Below, in pieces: positions 35,296-48,257 of a stretch of 64,000 nucleotides of DNA. The translations under genes and the position numbers were made by a program. The stretch lies in the NCBI GenBank assembly GCA_029990175.1, contig JARKIP010000010.1, positions 49,346,001 through 49,410,000 of the forward strand, written 5' to 3'. The notes under the pieces were generated by a model. That model was given only the letters and a program-made list of their open reading frames with translations, made no database searches and was not told the origin of the DNA. Numbering within the stretch: the stretch's first letter is position 1; every line of letters begins with the position of its first letter. This DNA comes from Petunia secreta. Lineage: Eukaryota; Streptophyta; Magnoliopsida; Solanales; Solanaceae.

Positions 35296-36720
35296 TACAT
35301 GAAGCATACTAGCATGAAGGAAGAGTCCACAAGCACAATAGAGGTCAAGTCTCACTTACCTCGAAATTCAGGCTCAAATGCCGGGAAGAATCTCCTTTCC
35401 CGCTCGCCTTGTCCGCGAAGGACTCTCCACTAGGTCTATTAAGACAAGATATAGCACATATGAGTGCTCAATTATAGCTATTTAAGCCTATAGGCATCCT
35501 AGGGTAAAAATTACCAAAATGCCCCCGGGTAGGGCCGAGCCCTAAATTTACAAAATGTAATTTTCCGGACTCCCCACACTCCCGTGAATCCAAAAGTACA
35601 CTTAGATTCCACATGCGAGCCTTGCTCGATGTCTTTCCCCAATTCTTAAGAATCTAGGGTTCTAACCCATTTCCAAGAATCAACCCTTTGATTCTTGTGT
35701 TAATCAACATAAAGACGGATTGAAAGGGCTTACCTTAAGTGTAAGTATGATTGGGTCTTCAAGAAATACCCAAAAATCGCCTCAAGAGCTCACCAAATGA
35801 TTTTTATAAGTTATGAACCGAAATGGCCCGAAATGGCCTTTTTATAGCAGTTTTTTTTTTTTTGCCTCTGTGACAGCTTCTTTTGAAAAAATCATAACTT
35901 TTGATAGGAATGTCCAAATGACCTGAAACTGGTGCCATTAGAACCACACTCAAAGGGCTACAACTTTCATGTTTTGAGTTTTTCCTAAATCCTTACGGAT
36001 TGGCCGAACAATCAGCTTTTATTCGGCTGTTTGCGCCAAAATAGAACAGAAAAGTCGCACCAGATTTTCTACTGTTTTAGGGGCAAAACGGGACCCTACG
36101 AAGCTCGGAATGATCCCAAATTTTACACACAAGCCATAAAATACTTGGGTGACATGCTCGTCAAGACGGAACTCAATTCGGATCTCCAGAACTCAAAAAG
36201 TGGGTCCCACGGCAAAGGTTCAATTTTCGACTTTCGCCAAAATAGCGAAATTTAACCAAACGACCTCGGAATCCAATTCCGAAAGTTGCTACAAGTCACA
36301 AATGACTATACGAACCTAACGGAACTTTCGGATCTCTCATCGGAGCTCATTTGCTCAAATCGAGCTCGGAAACCTCTTTTAACTCTTTTAAACTTCCGAA
36401 ACGGGGACTTTATCAAAAGTTCTATCTAACGAGGTCCGTTTTTAATTTTGAAGGTTGCTACATATCATAAATGACGTGACGGACCTAACGGTGCGCTCGG
36501 ATTTTCCATCGGGGTTCTTTTACTCAAAACGACCTATCGAAACCCCAAATTCCTTTCCGGAATTTCATAAACGGATCCTTTTCTCGAAAACCTATCAAAC
36601 GGACTCCGTTTCGACTCAGATTTCACAGACGGGTCATAAATGACCTAACGGAGCTTTTGGGCTTGTCGACACGCAAATCGAGGTCCCAGATCCCGTAACG
36701 ACTATTTGAGGGTCGTTACA
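33862..36720 (-). repeat. Tekay 3' LTR, 2859 bp
   Basis: On + it starts tgtcacgaccc and ends ggtcgttaca. The ends are inverted copies (tgtaacgacc against tgtcacgacc). It contains four copies of a caccacaccccctgtcaagt core and an (AT)n tract at about 35259-35291. Confidence 0.93.
34613..34775. repeat. Four-copy tandem motif in the Tekay 3' LTR
   Basis: The core caccacaccccctgtcaagt occurs four times at about 45-55-base spacing, with variable linkers of the type catctcaaagatcaagtg. The other LTR has the same array at 42707-42869. Confidence 0.85.
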
Positions 36721-36733
36721 TTCTCCCCCACTT
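36721..36733 (-). other. Tekay polypurine tract
   Basis: On -, aagtgggggagaa lies directly before the 3' LTR start tgtaacgacc. Confidence 0.75.
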
Positions 36734-36845
36734 AGACTCTCGGCCGTCCTCGGACGAGCCTAAGTCTAAGGTAGGATCCACACACTAGCCACGGAGCTGA
36801 AACGGATTTCGAGGACCCCTCGGTACCACCCGAAATCAATAAAAC

Positions 36846-38207
36846 TTAAAAATGCAAATTCAGGCTTAGAAAATACAAGGATTTCATACCTGAATCATCG
36901 AACAAGCGCGGATGCCTCTCACGCATCTCGGACTCAAGCTCCCAAGTGGCCTCGGCAATGGAGTGATGCCCCCACTGAACTCTCACAAGCGGGATCACCT
37001 TCGATCTCATCTTACGGACCTCTCTAGCCACAATAGCAATAGGCTCCTCCGAATAAGCTAAGTCGCCATCTACCTCCACGGAAGCCATATCGATCACATG
37101 AGACAGATCGTGAACATACTTCCGGAGCATGGACACATGGAACACCGGATGAACAGACAGAGAGGGAGGCAAAGCCAGTCTATAAGCAACGGCGCCAACG
37201 CGCTCCAATATCTCAAAAGGCCCAATGAACCTAGGACTGAGCTTGCCTTTCTTCCCAAATCTCATAACACCCTTCATGGGCGACACTCTGAGGAATACCC
37301 GGTCCCCAACCATGAACTCAAGATCTCTCCGCCTCCGATCTGCATACGATATCTGCCGGCTCTGAGCCGTGCGGAGTCGATCCTGAATAACCCGGACCTT
37401 ATCTAAGGTCTGCTGCACCAAATCGGGCCCCAACACCTGGACCTCACCAGAGTCGAACCAACCGATAGGCGAGCGACATCTCCGACCATACAATGCCTCA
37501 AACGGAGCCATCTGGATAGAAGCATGATAGCTATTATTATATGCAAACTCTGCTAGCGGCAAATGGCTATCCCAATGGCCTCCAAAATCAATAGCACACG
37601 CCCTCAACATATCCTCGAGGATCTGAATGGTCCGCTCAGACTGGCCATCAGTCTGCGGGTGAAATGCAGTGCTGAGATCGACCCGAGTACCCAGCTCTCT
37701 CTGGAAAGATCTCCAAAACTGAGCTGTGAACTGAGCACCTCGGTCAGAAATGATAGAAACAGGAGCACCATGCAATCTCATAATCTGCTCAATGAAGATA
37801 CGAGCCAGACGCTCCGAGGTATAAGTAGTCCTTACTGGAATGAAGTGAGCCGACTTCGTCAGTCGATCAACTACTACCCACACCGAATCATGCTTACCCA
37901 CGGTCAGCGGCAAACCAACTACGAAATCCATAGTGATCTGCTCCCACTTCCACTCGGGAATGGGCATAGACTGGGTCACCCCGGCTGGCCTCCGGTGCTC
38001 ATACTTCACCTGCTGACAATTCAAACACCGAGATACATAATCAGCAACATCCCTCTTCATCCCTTTCCACCAATACAGCTCTCGAAGATCATGATACATC
38101 TTCGCAGTACCCGGATGAATGGAATATCTCGAACTGTGAGCCTCTGCCAAAATCATCTGCCTCAGCTCCACAATGGCTGTAACACATACCCGGACCATCA
38201 TCACCAA
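36846..38207 (-). pseudogene. Tekay integrase with chromodomain
   Basis: An open stretch of about 450 codons. The zinc-binding HHCC region is at residues about 21-68 (His-His, then CLNCQQ). The catalytic triad follows: Asp in MDFVVGLP, Asp in ISDRGAQF, and Glu in ERTIQILEDML. The GPFEIL module comes next, and a chromodomain-like segment at the C-terminus (from about residue 384, with VQWGHHSIAEATWE). The domain itself is uninterrupted, but it is out of frame with the upstream polyprotein, so the first Met is not a real start. Chromodomains of this type direct insertion to heterochromatin. Confidence 0.88.
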
Positions 38208-38482
38208 TCATGAACGAGGACACTCCCCCACTCAGGACCCTGTCCCGGAGATCTCTCAGATAAGGATCCTCGAACTGCCTTTCCCGAATCTGGGAAGCTA
38301 AAGACGACTGAGACCCCACATATGCAAGCACTCGGCCTGGAACAGAATCATCAAACTGAACCCCACTAATGGACAAAGCCTGCAACTCACGGGCCAACGG
38401 CCTCATATCAGCATCAAGATAGGCGAGGCTACCCATGGACTTCCTACTCAAGGCATCGGCTACAACATTAGCCTTTCCGGGA
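38089..38482 (-). pseudogene. Tekay RNase H-integrase linker fragment
   Basis: The frame of 120 codons begins in the last residues of RNase H (ADALSRK-type region, SRKSMGSLAYLD) and covers the linker with SLASQIRERQ to about 38190. There it loses register with integrase. The frame change upstream, near 38478, lies in a ccgg/aaa run and fits loss of one base. Confidence 0.75.
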
Positions 38483-39216
38483 TATACCGGATAGAAAGAT
38501 CATAATCCTTCAGCAGCTCTAACCAGCGGCGCTGTCTCCCGTTCAAGTCCTTTTGAGTGAACAAGTACTGGAGACTCTTATGATCGGTGAATATCTCACA
38601 TGGCTCGCCATAAAGATAGTGCCTCCACAACTTCAGTGCAAACACGACAGCTAACAGCTCCAAATCATGGACAGGATAATTCTTCTCATGGACCTTTAGC
38701 TGTCTCGAGGCATAAGCTATCACCTTACCCTCCTGCATCCGAACGCTACCCAGGCCAACACCCGAAGCATCACAATATACGGTGAATCCCCCGGATCCAC
38801 TAGGCAAGGCCAACACTGGCGCTGAAGTCAACAGAGTCTTAAGCTTCTGAAAGCTAGACTCACAGGCATCGGACCACAGGAAAGGAACATTCTTCTGGGT
38901 CAACTTCGTCAGAGGTGCTGAAATAGAAGAAAACCCCTCGACGAACCGCCGATAATAACCTGCCAAGCCTAAGAAACTCCGAATCTCTGTAGGAGAAGTA
39001 GGCCTAGGCCAACTCTGAACGGCCTCTATCTTCTTCGGATCAACACACACCCCATCCTTGGTCACCACGTGACCTAGGAAAGATACAGAACTGAGCCAAA
39101 ATTCACACTTGGAGAATTTTGCATACAACTGCTGATCCCTCAGAGTCCGAAGAACAACTCTCAAATGCTGCTCATGCTCCTCCCTGCTCCTCGAATAAAC
39201 CAACATATCATCGATA
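38460..39216 (-). pseudogene. Tekay reverse transcriptase C-terminus and RNase H
   Basis: It starts inside the polymerase active-site region (LVYSRSREEHEQHL), runs through the thumb (SFLGHVVTKDGV, SFLGLAGYYRRF) and into RNase H (VYCDASGVGLG, ELLAVVFALK, IFTDHKSLQYL). It ends early, just before the expected end of RNase H, because of a frame change near 38478. RNase H catalytic acids are visible (Asp in YCDAS, Glu in LELLAV, Asp in FTDHKSL). Confidence 0.85.
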
Positions 39217-41749
39217 ACACAATGACGAAGGAGTCAAGGTAGGCCTTGAACACTCGGTTCATCAGATCCATGAAAGCAGCTGGGGCATTCGTAAGCCCGA
39301 AAGACATCACCAGAAACTCATAGTGGCCATATCGGGTACGAAAAGCAGTCTTGGAAACGTCCTCGGACCGAATCCTCAACTGATGATACCCCGACCTCAA
39401 ATCAATCTTCGAGAAGAAGGTAGCACCTTGAAGCTGATCAAACAAATCATCAATACGCGGCAAAGGATACCTATTCTTGATAGTAACCTTATTCAGCTGC
39501 CGGTAATCAATACACATCCGCATAGAGCCATCCTTCTTCTTCACAAATAATACCGGGGCACCCCATGGAGACACACTGGGCCTAATGAAGCCCTTATCGA
39601 GCAAATCCTGAATCTGCTCCTTCAGCTCCCTCAACTCAACAGGAGCCATACGATACGGGGGAATAGATTTAGGCTGAGTGCCTGGCAATAGATCAATGCA
39701 AAACTCTATCTCCCGCATAGGCGGCAAACCCAGAAAATCATCAGGAAACACATCCGGATACTCACAAACAACCGGAACTCTATCAAGGGATAACTCCTCT
39801 GCCCGGACATCCCGAACTGAAGCAATATATCCCTCGCACCCACTAGATATCATCCTCTGTGCCTCCAAGAAAGAAATGATCCTACTCTTCGGAGAAGGCC
39901 TGGAACCTCTCCATACAACCCGAGACTCACCCTCTGCCCCGATCGTCACGGACTTGGCATGGCAATCCAAAGTCGCATGACAGGAAGCCAGCCAATCCAT
40001 GCCCATAATGACATCGAAATCAGACATATCGAGCAGCATCAGGTCCACTAAGGACTCTACACCACAGATGGAGATCATACACTGCCGATAACCCCTATCT
40101 ACACATATAGAAGACCCGACAGAGGTGGCAACCATAAAGGGATCATCTAAGAAGACCAGATCCCTGCCCAAGCAAGGGGCAAATCCCAGCGACACATACG
40201 AATAGGTAGACCCCGGATCAATAAGAGCATAAGCATCGCGGCCACAGACAGAAATAATACCTGTGATGACATCAATGGATGCCTCAGCATCCTGACGAGT
40301 CATAGCATAGACCTGCGCCGAGCCTCCTGAACCCGGAGCTCTCTGAGACTGCTGTCTAGGAGGAATCTGAGAAACGGGCCTGGCGGCCTGAGGACCAGAT
40401 GGTACTATAGCTGCGGATCCCTGGCGACCTGATGAAACATAAGGGCAACTCCTGACATAGTGCTCTGGAGACCCACACTCAAAACATCCATCACCTCTAC
40501 CTCCTCTACCGCCTCTACCACCTCTGCCATGACCACCTCCAGACGAACACCTCCCATGATGCCTCTGATGGCACCTCCCGCACTGCGGCGGACCAGACTG
40601 CGAAGAGCCACCCCGCCTCTGGGATGACTGAGGCCTCGGGGTCTCTGAAGAAAAATCCTGGGCAGGCAAAGCAGCAGCCTGGGGCCTAGACTGAGAACGG
40701 CCCTGATGACCCTGACCCCTCTGAGCGGATCCACTATACCCACCAGACTGACGCGATCTCTTGGCCGCCCTCTCCGCGTCAGCCCTGGCGAAGATATCCT
40801 CCATCCGCCGCGCCACATCAACTATCTCAAAATATGACTTGTTGCCCATATCAGGGGCAACAGCTACCTGCAAGCGGGGATGAAGACCCTCAACAAACCG
40901 AAGGACCTTGTCCCTCTCCTGAGCCACCATAGCCAGCGCAAACTGAGACAACCACAAGAACCTGGTGTCATACTCTGAAACAGACAGGTTTCCCTGCCTC
41001 AACCCCTCAAACTCGCGCCTCTGAGCATCGTGCTGACTCTGGGGCACGAACCTGCTCATGAACATAGACACGAACTCAGCCCAAGACAAAGGAGGAAGGT
41101 CACTAGACCTCTGCCGCATCATGGAGACCCACCATGTCTCCGCATCTCCCGATAATCTGAAAGAAGCACACTGCACCCCTAAGGTGTCTCTAGTACCAAG
41201 AACTGTCAAAATCTTCTCACACTTCTGAATGTACCTCTGGGCAGTACATGTAGCTGAGGTACCGTCGAACTCTGGAGGCTGAAGCTTCATGAATGACTCT
41301 ATCCTCTTGGCAACCTCCTCAGTGCCCATAGGAGGAGTAGAAATAACAGGACCTGCCTGAGGAGCAGAAGCAGAAGGCTGGGCAATATGATCAGGAGCAG
41401 CCTCAGAAGTAGGCGTGCTCATAACAGGTGTGGTCGGCTGAGGAGCCGAAACAGGAGCTGTAACATCATCTCTGACAGGGACCTGATGGCTAGACAAGGC
41501 CATCAGTCTCATATACTCCTCTGAAGAGATCACAACGGTGCCTGGCACAACAGCAGGCACAGGGGGAATAGATGCTGACAGAGTCGCTGTGGACACCGCA
41601 AGGATAGCTGTGTCCTGCCTAGTGGCTGATGGGCGACCTGCCCGAGTCTTCTTAGCAGCTGGCGGATGCGTAGGTGCTGATGGCTCTCCCGCAGACGTGG
41701 GTGTAGAAGATGCAGCCCTCCTGGCTGAGGATGCTCGCGTCCTCGCCAT
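39215..41749 (-). pseudogene. Tekay gag, protease and reverse transcriptase N-terminal part
   Basis: The frame opens further up at 41779, but the Met at 41749 (MARTRASS) is the likely start. Gag has a Pro/Ala-rich N-terminus, a capsid region with the LQPPEFDG and WWVSMMRQR segments, and a CCHC zinc knuckle (CFECGSPEHYVRSCP). The protease motif is LIDPGSTYSYVS. Reverse transcriptase begins YRMAPVELRELKEQ and contains KIDLRSGYHQLRI and SFGLTNAPAAFMDLMN. The frame breaks at about 39215-39218, immediately before the catalytic Asp pair, consistent with a single missing base. As written the polymerase cannot be made in one piece. Confidence 0.9.
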
Positions 41750-41940
41750 CTGATACAATACACGAAAAAGGGTCAGCACCTATATAAGCTACTCAGCACG
41801 AATAGAGATGAAACGAAGGGAAAATATTTCCTAACATGCCCTTGTAGCCTGTCGCTCATAAGTATGGTCGACAACATACCCATAAGCAAGACTCTACTCA
41901 GACACTGCTCCAAGACTCCTAGGACTCGAATTAGAACCTA

Positions 41941-41954
41941 GGGCTCTGATACCA
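41941..41954 (-). other. Tekay primer-binding site (tRNA-iMet type)
   Basis: On -, tggtatcagagccc lies three bases after the 5' LTR. It is the classic match to the 3' end of initiator tRNA-Met. Confidence 0.9.
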
Positions 41955-41957
41955 AAC

Positions 41958-43352
41958 TGTCACGACCCAATTTCCAAGGGCTCGTGATGGCACCTAAACA
42001 ACATTTGCCTAGGCGAACCAATGAAACAAGATGCGGAAAAGAACAATAATGTGAAAAGATCATAAACGGATATATAAATATAAAAGGGTGAAGTCCGAAA
42101 GAATATATCCACAAAAGAATTGGAGCATTCTAAGAGACTCAATAAAGTATGAATATACATCAAAGAAATCTGAGTCCTATCTCTAAGTGACTCCGGCGGT
42201 ATGCCACCACGGTCTGTGTGGTCGGCTCACCTCAATCAAAAGTCTCAGAAGCCTCGGGAACCGCTAACGTCCGGGCTGCTGACTGGATGAAGGACCTGCG
42301 CACGTAGCAGAGTAAGTTATGAGCCGAAGCCCAGTAAGATCACCGACAGGCCCGCTAAGGTACCCTTGCGGGACAAGTCGCTACATGCATCATAAGCAAC
42401 AACATACTATAGTAATCATACAATAAAGTAGTGAAATCACAAATAGATGTAACACATTCCATACACACAAGTAGTAACCAGAAGTCTCAAGGATTATGCC
42501 CATCCAACGTAAGGCATAGGTCAACTCAGCGGTGGTTTGGAGGTCCAATCTCTACTCCCGTGCCTACTAACCTAGACCTACGATGGACTAGCAACACCAC
42601 TACTAAGTATCAACCATATACCATGACCCGAAGTCACTATCACAATCATGAATAAGTAGACCAACGACCCGTAGTCGTTGGCTCATCTCAAATCTGTCTA
42701 CGATCGCACCACACCCCCTGTCAAGTGCGTCGTATCTCAATAAATCAAGTGACCACACCACACCCCCTGTCAAGTGTGTCACATCTCAAAGATCAAGTGT
42801 CCACACCACACCCCCTGTCAAGTGTGACACATCTCATAGTATAGGCGACACCACACCCCCTGTCAAGTGTCCCTCTAACAGTATTAATATCCACGACATT
42901 AATAACAATAACAGAAATAATAAAAGAAATATTAATAACGATAATATTTCACAGTCACCGTAACCCAGGTTGGTTATGCTAGCTGAACGTAAGGCGAAGG
43001 TTAACCCGACCACATTTTGGGGGTACAATCCCTACTCCCATGTCGTCCAACCCAAGTTTACGTATAGACAGCACTACCCAACCCGGCACGTGAACAAATC
43101 AAGTACCAATATCATACAAAAGCCGGCAAAATCCTCGGCAAGACATTTATCATGACATGCCGGCAACATCCTCGGCCATGTCCCAAGTTCTTGCTATCTA
43201 AGCATGGCGTAGCAAGCGTTACTACGATATAAATTTAAGCTACCTCGACGTAGCGTTTAGACCGGCACATACCTCGGTCGAGTCACAATCTCGCTATTTA
43301 TAACAAACAATAATAGCAAGTAATTCACATCATTAATCCTAACCATTGTTAG

Positions 43353-43401
<49 letters not shown>

Positions 43402-44824
43402 TACATGAAGCATACTAGCATGAAGGAAGAGTCCACAAGCACAATAGAGGTCAAGTCTCACTTACCTCGAAATTCGGGCTCAAATGCCGGGAAGAATCTC
43501 CTTTCCCGCTCGCCTTGTCCGCGAAGGACTCTCCACTAGGTCTATTAAGACAAGATATAGCACATATGAGTGCTCAATTATAGCTATTTAAGCCTATAGG
43601 CATCCTAGGGTAAAAATTACCAAAATGCCCCCGGGTAGGGCCGAGCCCTAAATTTACAAAATGTACTTTTCCGGACTCCCCACACTCCCGTGAGTCCAAA
43701 AGTACACTTAGATTCCACATGCGAGCCTTGCTCGATGTCTTTCCCCAATTCTTAAGAATCTAGGGTTCTAACCCATTTCCAAGAATCAACCCTTTGATTC
43801 TTGTGTTAATCAACATAAAGATGGATTGAAAGGGCTTACCTTAAGTGTAAGTATGATTGGGTCTTCAAGAAATACCCAAAAATCGCCTCAAGAGCTCACC
43901 AAATGATTTTTATAAGTTATGAACCGAAATGGCCCGAAATGGCCTTTTTATAGCAGTTTTTTTTTTGCCTCTGTGACAGCTTCTTTTGAAAAAATCATAA
44001 CTTTTGATAGGAATGTCCAAATGACCTGAAACTGGTGCCATTAGAACCACAACTCAAAGGGCTACAACTTTCATTTTTTTAGTTTTTCCTAAATCCTTAC
44101 GGATTGGCCGGAAAATCAGCTTTTATTCGGCTGTTTGCGCCAAAATAGAACAGAAAAGTCGCACCAGATTTTCTACTGTTTTAGGGGCAAAACGGGACCC
44201 TACGAAGCTCGGAATGATCCCAAATTTTACACACAAGCCATAAAATACTTGGGTGACATGCTCATCAAGACGGAACTCAATTCGGACCTCCAGAACTCAA
44301 AAAGTGGGTCCCACGGCAAAGGTTCAATTTTCGACTTTCGCCAAAATAGCGAAATTTAACCAAACGACCTCGGAATCCAATTCCAAAAGTTGCTACAAGT
44401 CACAAATGACTATACGAACCTAACGGAACTTTCGGATCTCTCATCGGAGCTCATTTGCTCAAATCGAGCTCGGAAACCTCTTTTAACTCTTTTAAACTTC
44501 CGAAACGGCGACTTTATCAAAAGTCCTATCAAACGAGGTCCGGTTTCAATTTTGAAGGTTGCTACATATCATAAATGACGAGACGGACCTAACGGTGCGC
44601 TCGGATTTTTCATCGGGGTTCGTTTACTCAAAACGACCTATCGAAACCCCAAATTCCTTTCCAGAATTTCATAAACGGATCCTTTTCTCGAAAACCTATC
44701 AAACGGACTCCGTTTCGACTCAGATTTCACAGACGGGTCATAAATGACCTAACGGAGCTTTTGGAACTGTCGACACGTAAATCGAAATCCCGGATCCCGT
44801 AACGACTATTTGAGGGTCGTTACA
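41958..44824 (-). repeat. Tekay 5' LTR, 2867 bp
   Basis: Partner of 33862-36720. It carries the four-copy array at 42707-42869 and a longer (AT)n tract (about 43353-43398). As the 5' LTR of a - element it would drive transcription leftward through 41749-36846. Confidence 0.93.
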
Positions 44825-44829
44825 CCCCC

Positions 44830-46677
44830 TCCCCCCCGGGTATAGGAATAATCCCACACTTACTTCTAACTATACTACAACGACTAAAACAACATGAAAA
44901 CAACTAACTTAACATGAACGAATCAAAGAAAGCAGTTGGGGCAGCGGGCAAAGTGTTCAGTGAAACCTCGGCGCGTATGTCGCGTAACATTGCCCTATGG
45001 CGTATTTAAATCATGATCAAGTCGAATTTAGCATCACAACTGAGCAATTCAATTATTCGGACATCACTTTATTCAATTCATGCCTTTGTGGAACTATGCT
45101 ATTCAAGAATTCGCAAAGTTTCAAATTTTTCTTCACTGCAGAATTATGTCGAACACTTTGTGTTCATCGTTTTGTAGCTGTGGTTTCACAAGCATTTAGA
45201 GGGAAATAACCCTCCCAAATTTTATGGGAGATCACTTGCAGATACCAGTAGAAACCAATAAGAGCTTTCACAATTTAACAAAACCCAACAAGGGTTCGTT
45301 CAGTTTAACAACTACGGCTAAAACGAATAGTTAAAAGGGAGGGGAAGCGTGGTTGTTTATGAGGAAACCAGGGCTTGGGCGATCGAATAAGGGAAAGAAA
45401 AAAATGAACCTTATCAGTTATGAATCAATGAATGAGGTGGATAGTTGAATGGATTGCAGAAAAGCAATGACGTGTGATGTTTACTCTATTTGTTCTCTGT
45501 TAAACTGAAGGAGAGAGGGAAAGGATTTATGTTTTTATGTTCTAAGTTCGCGGGTCGGTGGGTAAAAGCCGGGTCGACCCGCAAAACTTGTTGAAACTTA
45601 CCTGAAGCGTTGAGCCAAGCGATGCTGGATGATCGCGTTTCAAATTCTGGGTTTACTGTTTTACTCAACGCGATGTGCCATGCGACGCTTCTGATATCGC
45701 GTCTTCTGTTCTTAGAAAATTTTTCTGAACCGCGATGAGCTCCACGACGGGTGACTATTGCTTCCAAATTTTTGTGTTCTCTGTTTCACTCTGAGCGATG
45801 CTAAGAGCGTCGCATGGCCTGTATCTCTTCAGATTTTTGGCGTTAAAATTTTTTCTCTAATCACCGATGCAAGAAGCGACGCCTTGATATCGCGTCATAG
45901 GTTGGGGACTTTTTGTTCCATTCCACACTATGAGCCAAGCGACACTTCAGTGATAGCATAGCAGATCTGGGCTCTTAATTTTTTCTAAGTGTCACAACAG
46001 GTTGAGAGCTTCTCATGGTGCAGTGCTTGGCCAAACACTTCCAACACAACTCTTACACTTACCTCACTGCAATACACACAATGATGCCTTGAAATTAGCT
46101 CACTATTCGCAAGTCCCCAGCCCTACAAAAACAACAAGAAACTAAGTAATGCTAAATAAGTAAAAACGACTAAAATAATAAAAATTGGGTTGCCTCCCAA
46201 CAAGCGCTTGATTTAACGTCGCAACACGACTCTTTTTTTATTTTTGTATTTTTCTTTTTCATTTTTTATTTTATTATTTTTTTTTATCATTTACATACAA
46301 AGCTCGGGTTGCCTCCCGAGAAGCGCCTTAGTTAATGTCGTGGCACGACGGTTATAATTCACCGCTCTCGCAATGTAACAGAGGTATGACGATCCACCAA
46401 ACCTCCCCAATAGCGCTTAACTCTTTGTCTGTTTTACTAAGAACGTTTTCTCGGAATTCGGGGCTCTTAACTCAACCGCTCCATGTGCCGTAACATGAAT
46501 TACCTCAAAGGGACCCGACCATCTAGACTTTAACTTCTAAGGAAATAGCTTCAATCTAGAATTAAAAAACAACACCAGTTGGCCCGGCTCAAATTGACGA
46601 TGTTCAATATGCTTATCGTGCCATCTTTTCGTCCGTTCCTTATACAATTTTGCATTCGCTTACGCGTGGAAATGAAA
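44830..46677 (-). other. Athila spacer between integrase and the Tekay insertion
   Basis: Non-coding. The phrase gggttgcctccc followed by aagcgc and a cgtcg/gtcgtg block occurs twice, near 46187 and 46308, a signature I know from Athila-type elements. 45590-46010 is rich in gcgatg/gcgacg words. A c-rich run follows the Tekay target at 44825. Short open frames (44997-45209, 45486-45767, 45758-45961) have no motif. Confidence 0.55.
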
Positions 46678-47530
46678 CTAATCTAATTCGTGCAACTGAA
46701 GCATTCTCTTTTCACCCGCTAAGTCCATGACCAAATTGAGCTTCTTACTTGCTCGATACGCCTTATGTTCCAACTCGTCAGATAACTGACAGGCCTTACC
46801 ATAAACCAACCTATATGGAGAGGTTCCAATAGGCGTTTTAAAAGCCGTTCTATAGGCCCAAAGAGCATCGTCAAGCTTCATAGACTAATCCTTCCTTGAA
46901 GCGCTAAGAGTTTTCTCAAGAATCTACTTTATCTCTCTATTCGACACCTCCACTTGGCCACTCGTTTGAGGATGAAAAGCAGTAGCTACCTTGTGATGCA
47001 TCCCATACTTGGCCAAAAGTTTATTGAACAAGCGATTGCAAAAATGCGTACCTTCATCACTGATGATAGCTCATGGTGTCTAGAAGCGAGTAAAAATATT
47101 TTTCTTCAAGAACTTTACTACCACACTCGCATCATCGGTTGGAAGTGCAACAGCCTCCACCCACTTCAACACATAGCCGACTGCTACAAAAATATATTTG
47201 TTCCCATTGGACGGTGGAAATGGACCCATAAAATCAATTCCCCAGCAATTAAACAACTCGATCTCTAGAATGTTACTCAAGGGCATCTCGTGACGCCTTC
47301 AGATCTTATCGGTTCTTTGGCAGCGATCACACTATTTAACAAAGGCACGAGCATCCTTAAATAGAGTAGGCCAAAAGAACCCCGACTGAAGCACCTTCGC
47401 AGCTGTCCTATCACCACTATGATGACTACCATAGGGAGAGGAATGACAACTTTGCCACACAGACTCGACTTCCTCACTTGAAATACATCTTCTCACCAAT
47501 TGGTCTGGGCCAATTTTATACAAGTACGAC
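46678..47530 (-). pseudogene. Athila integrase, broken
   Basis: Pieces of integrase follow each other on -. 47523-47332 contains the zinc-binding end (KVLQSGFFWPTLFKDA). 47286-47080 contains the core start (GIDFMGPFPPSNGNKYIFV, first catalytic Asp) and KWVEAVALPT. 46881-46678 contains the C-terminal core (DDALWAYRTAFKTPIGTSP, LVYGKACQL). Stops and frame changes separate them, and most of the stops are TAG. Not functional. Confidence 0.8.
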
Positions 47531-47547
47531 TCATCTCAGACGTAAAA

Positions 47548-48111
47548 TCAGCTCTTATGGAGGAGTTTCCTTCTCTGTTCAGCTGTAGCATCAGGTGGAT
47601 AAACATTACTCACCATCAAATTCACCATATCTGCATACCAGGGCACCTCAGTTACCTTTAGAGCAAAAAGTTGCTCGTCTGGAAAAACTTCATTTATCTC
47701 AGGCCCCTCATCTACATGTTTTCTATCTTCCAGCCTCGACAAGTGATCAGCCACTTGATTCTCGGTCCCTTTTCGATCTTGGATCTACACATCAAACTCT
47801 TGGAGTAGAAGAACCCAACGAATCAGTCGCGGCTTGGATTCTTTCTTCTCAAATAAATATCGGATTGTGGCATGATCAGTGTAGACGATAACCCAAGTGC
47901 CAACCAAGTAAGATCTAAACTTATCGAAAGCAAAAAATAACAGCCAATAGCTCCTTCTCGGTGGTAGTGTAATTGGATTAAGTAGCATTAGGGTCTTGTT
48001 TGAATAGTATATAGAGTGAAAAATTTCACCCTTTCTCTGCCCGAGAACAGCCCCAACAGCAATATCACTTGCGTCACACATCAACTCAAACGGTAGAGAG
48101 TTAGAGACCAA
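47548..48111 (-). pseudogene. Athila RNase H and linker, broken
   Basis: 48111-47785 carries RNase H (FELMCDASDIAVGAVLGQR, VYTDHATIRYLF). A TAG follows at 47787-47785. 47754-47548 continues with ADHLSRLEDRK, the start of the linker toward integrase, and ends at a TGA. Confidence 0.8.
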
Positions 48112-48257
48112 TCAGGACCAATAATAATTGGTACAGTCACCAACCTTTTTTTCTGCTCTTCAAACGCCTTCAGACAGGCTTCATCGAATTCACACTTCGC
48201 ATCCTTCTGTTACAATTTGCACATAGGGTTTGCTATCTTTGAAAAGTCCTTAATCGC

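Larger units (their letters stand above)
33862..44824 (-). mobile_element. Tekay/Del-like chromovirus (Ty3/Gypsy), 10.96 kb, nested in Athila
   Basis: The target duplication ccccc (33857-33861 and 44825-44829) brackets two LTRs, 33862-36720 and 41958-44824, that differ by about 35 substitutions plus small gaps. That is about 1-1.5 % by eye and means a young insertion. On - the order is 5' LTR, tRNA-iMet primer site, gag, protease, reverse transcriptase, RNase H, integrase with a C-terminal chromodomain, polypurine tract, 3' LTR. The chromodomain and primer site define a chromovirus. The long LTRs favour Tekay/Del over other clades. Three frame breaks interrupt the polyprotein. Confidence 0.93.

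Noticed and set aside
37098..38213. + strand frames across the Tekay pol region
   Set aside because: They are shadows opposite the real integrase frame on -, without motifs.
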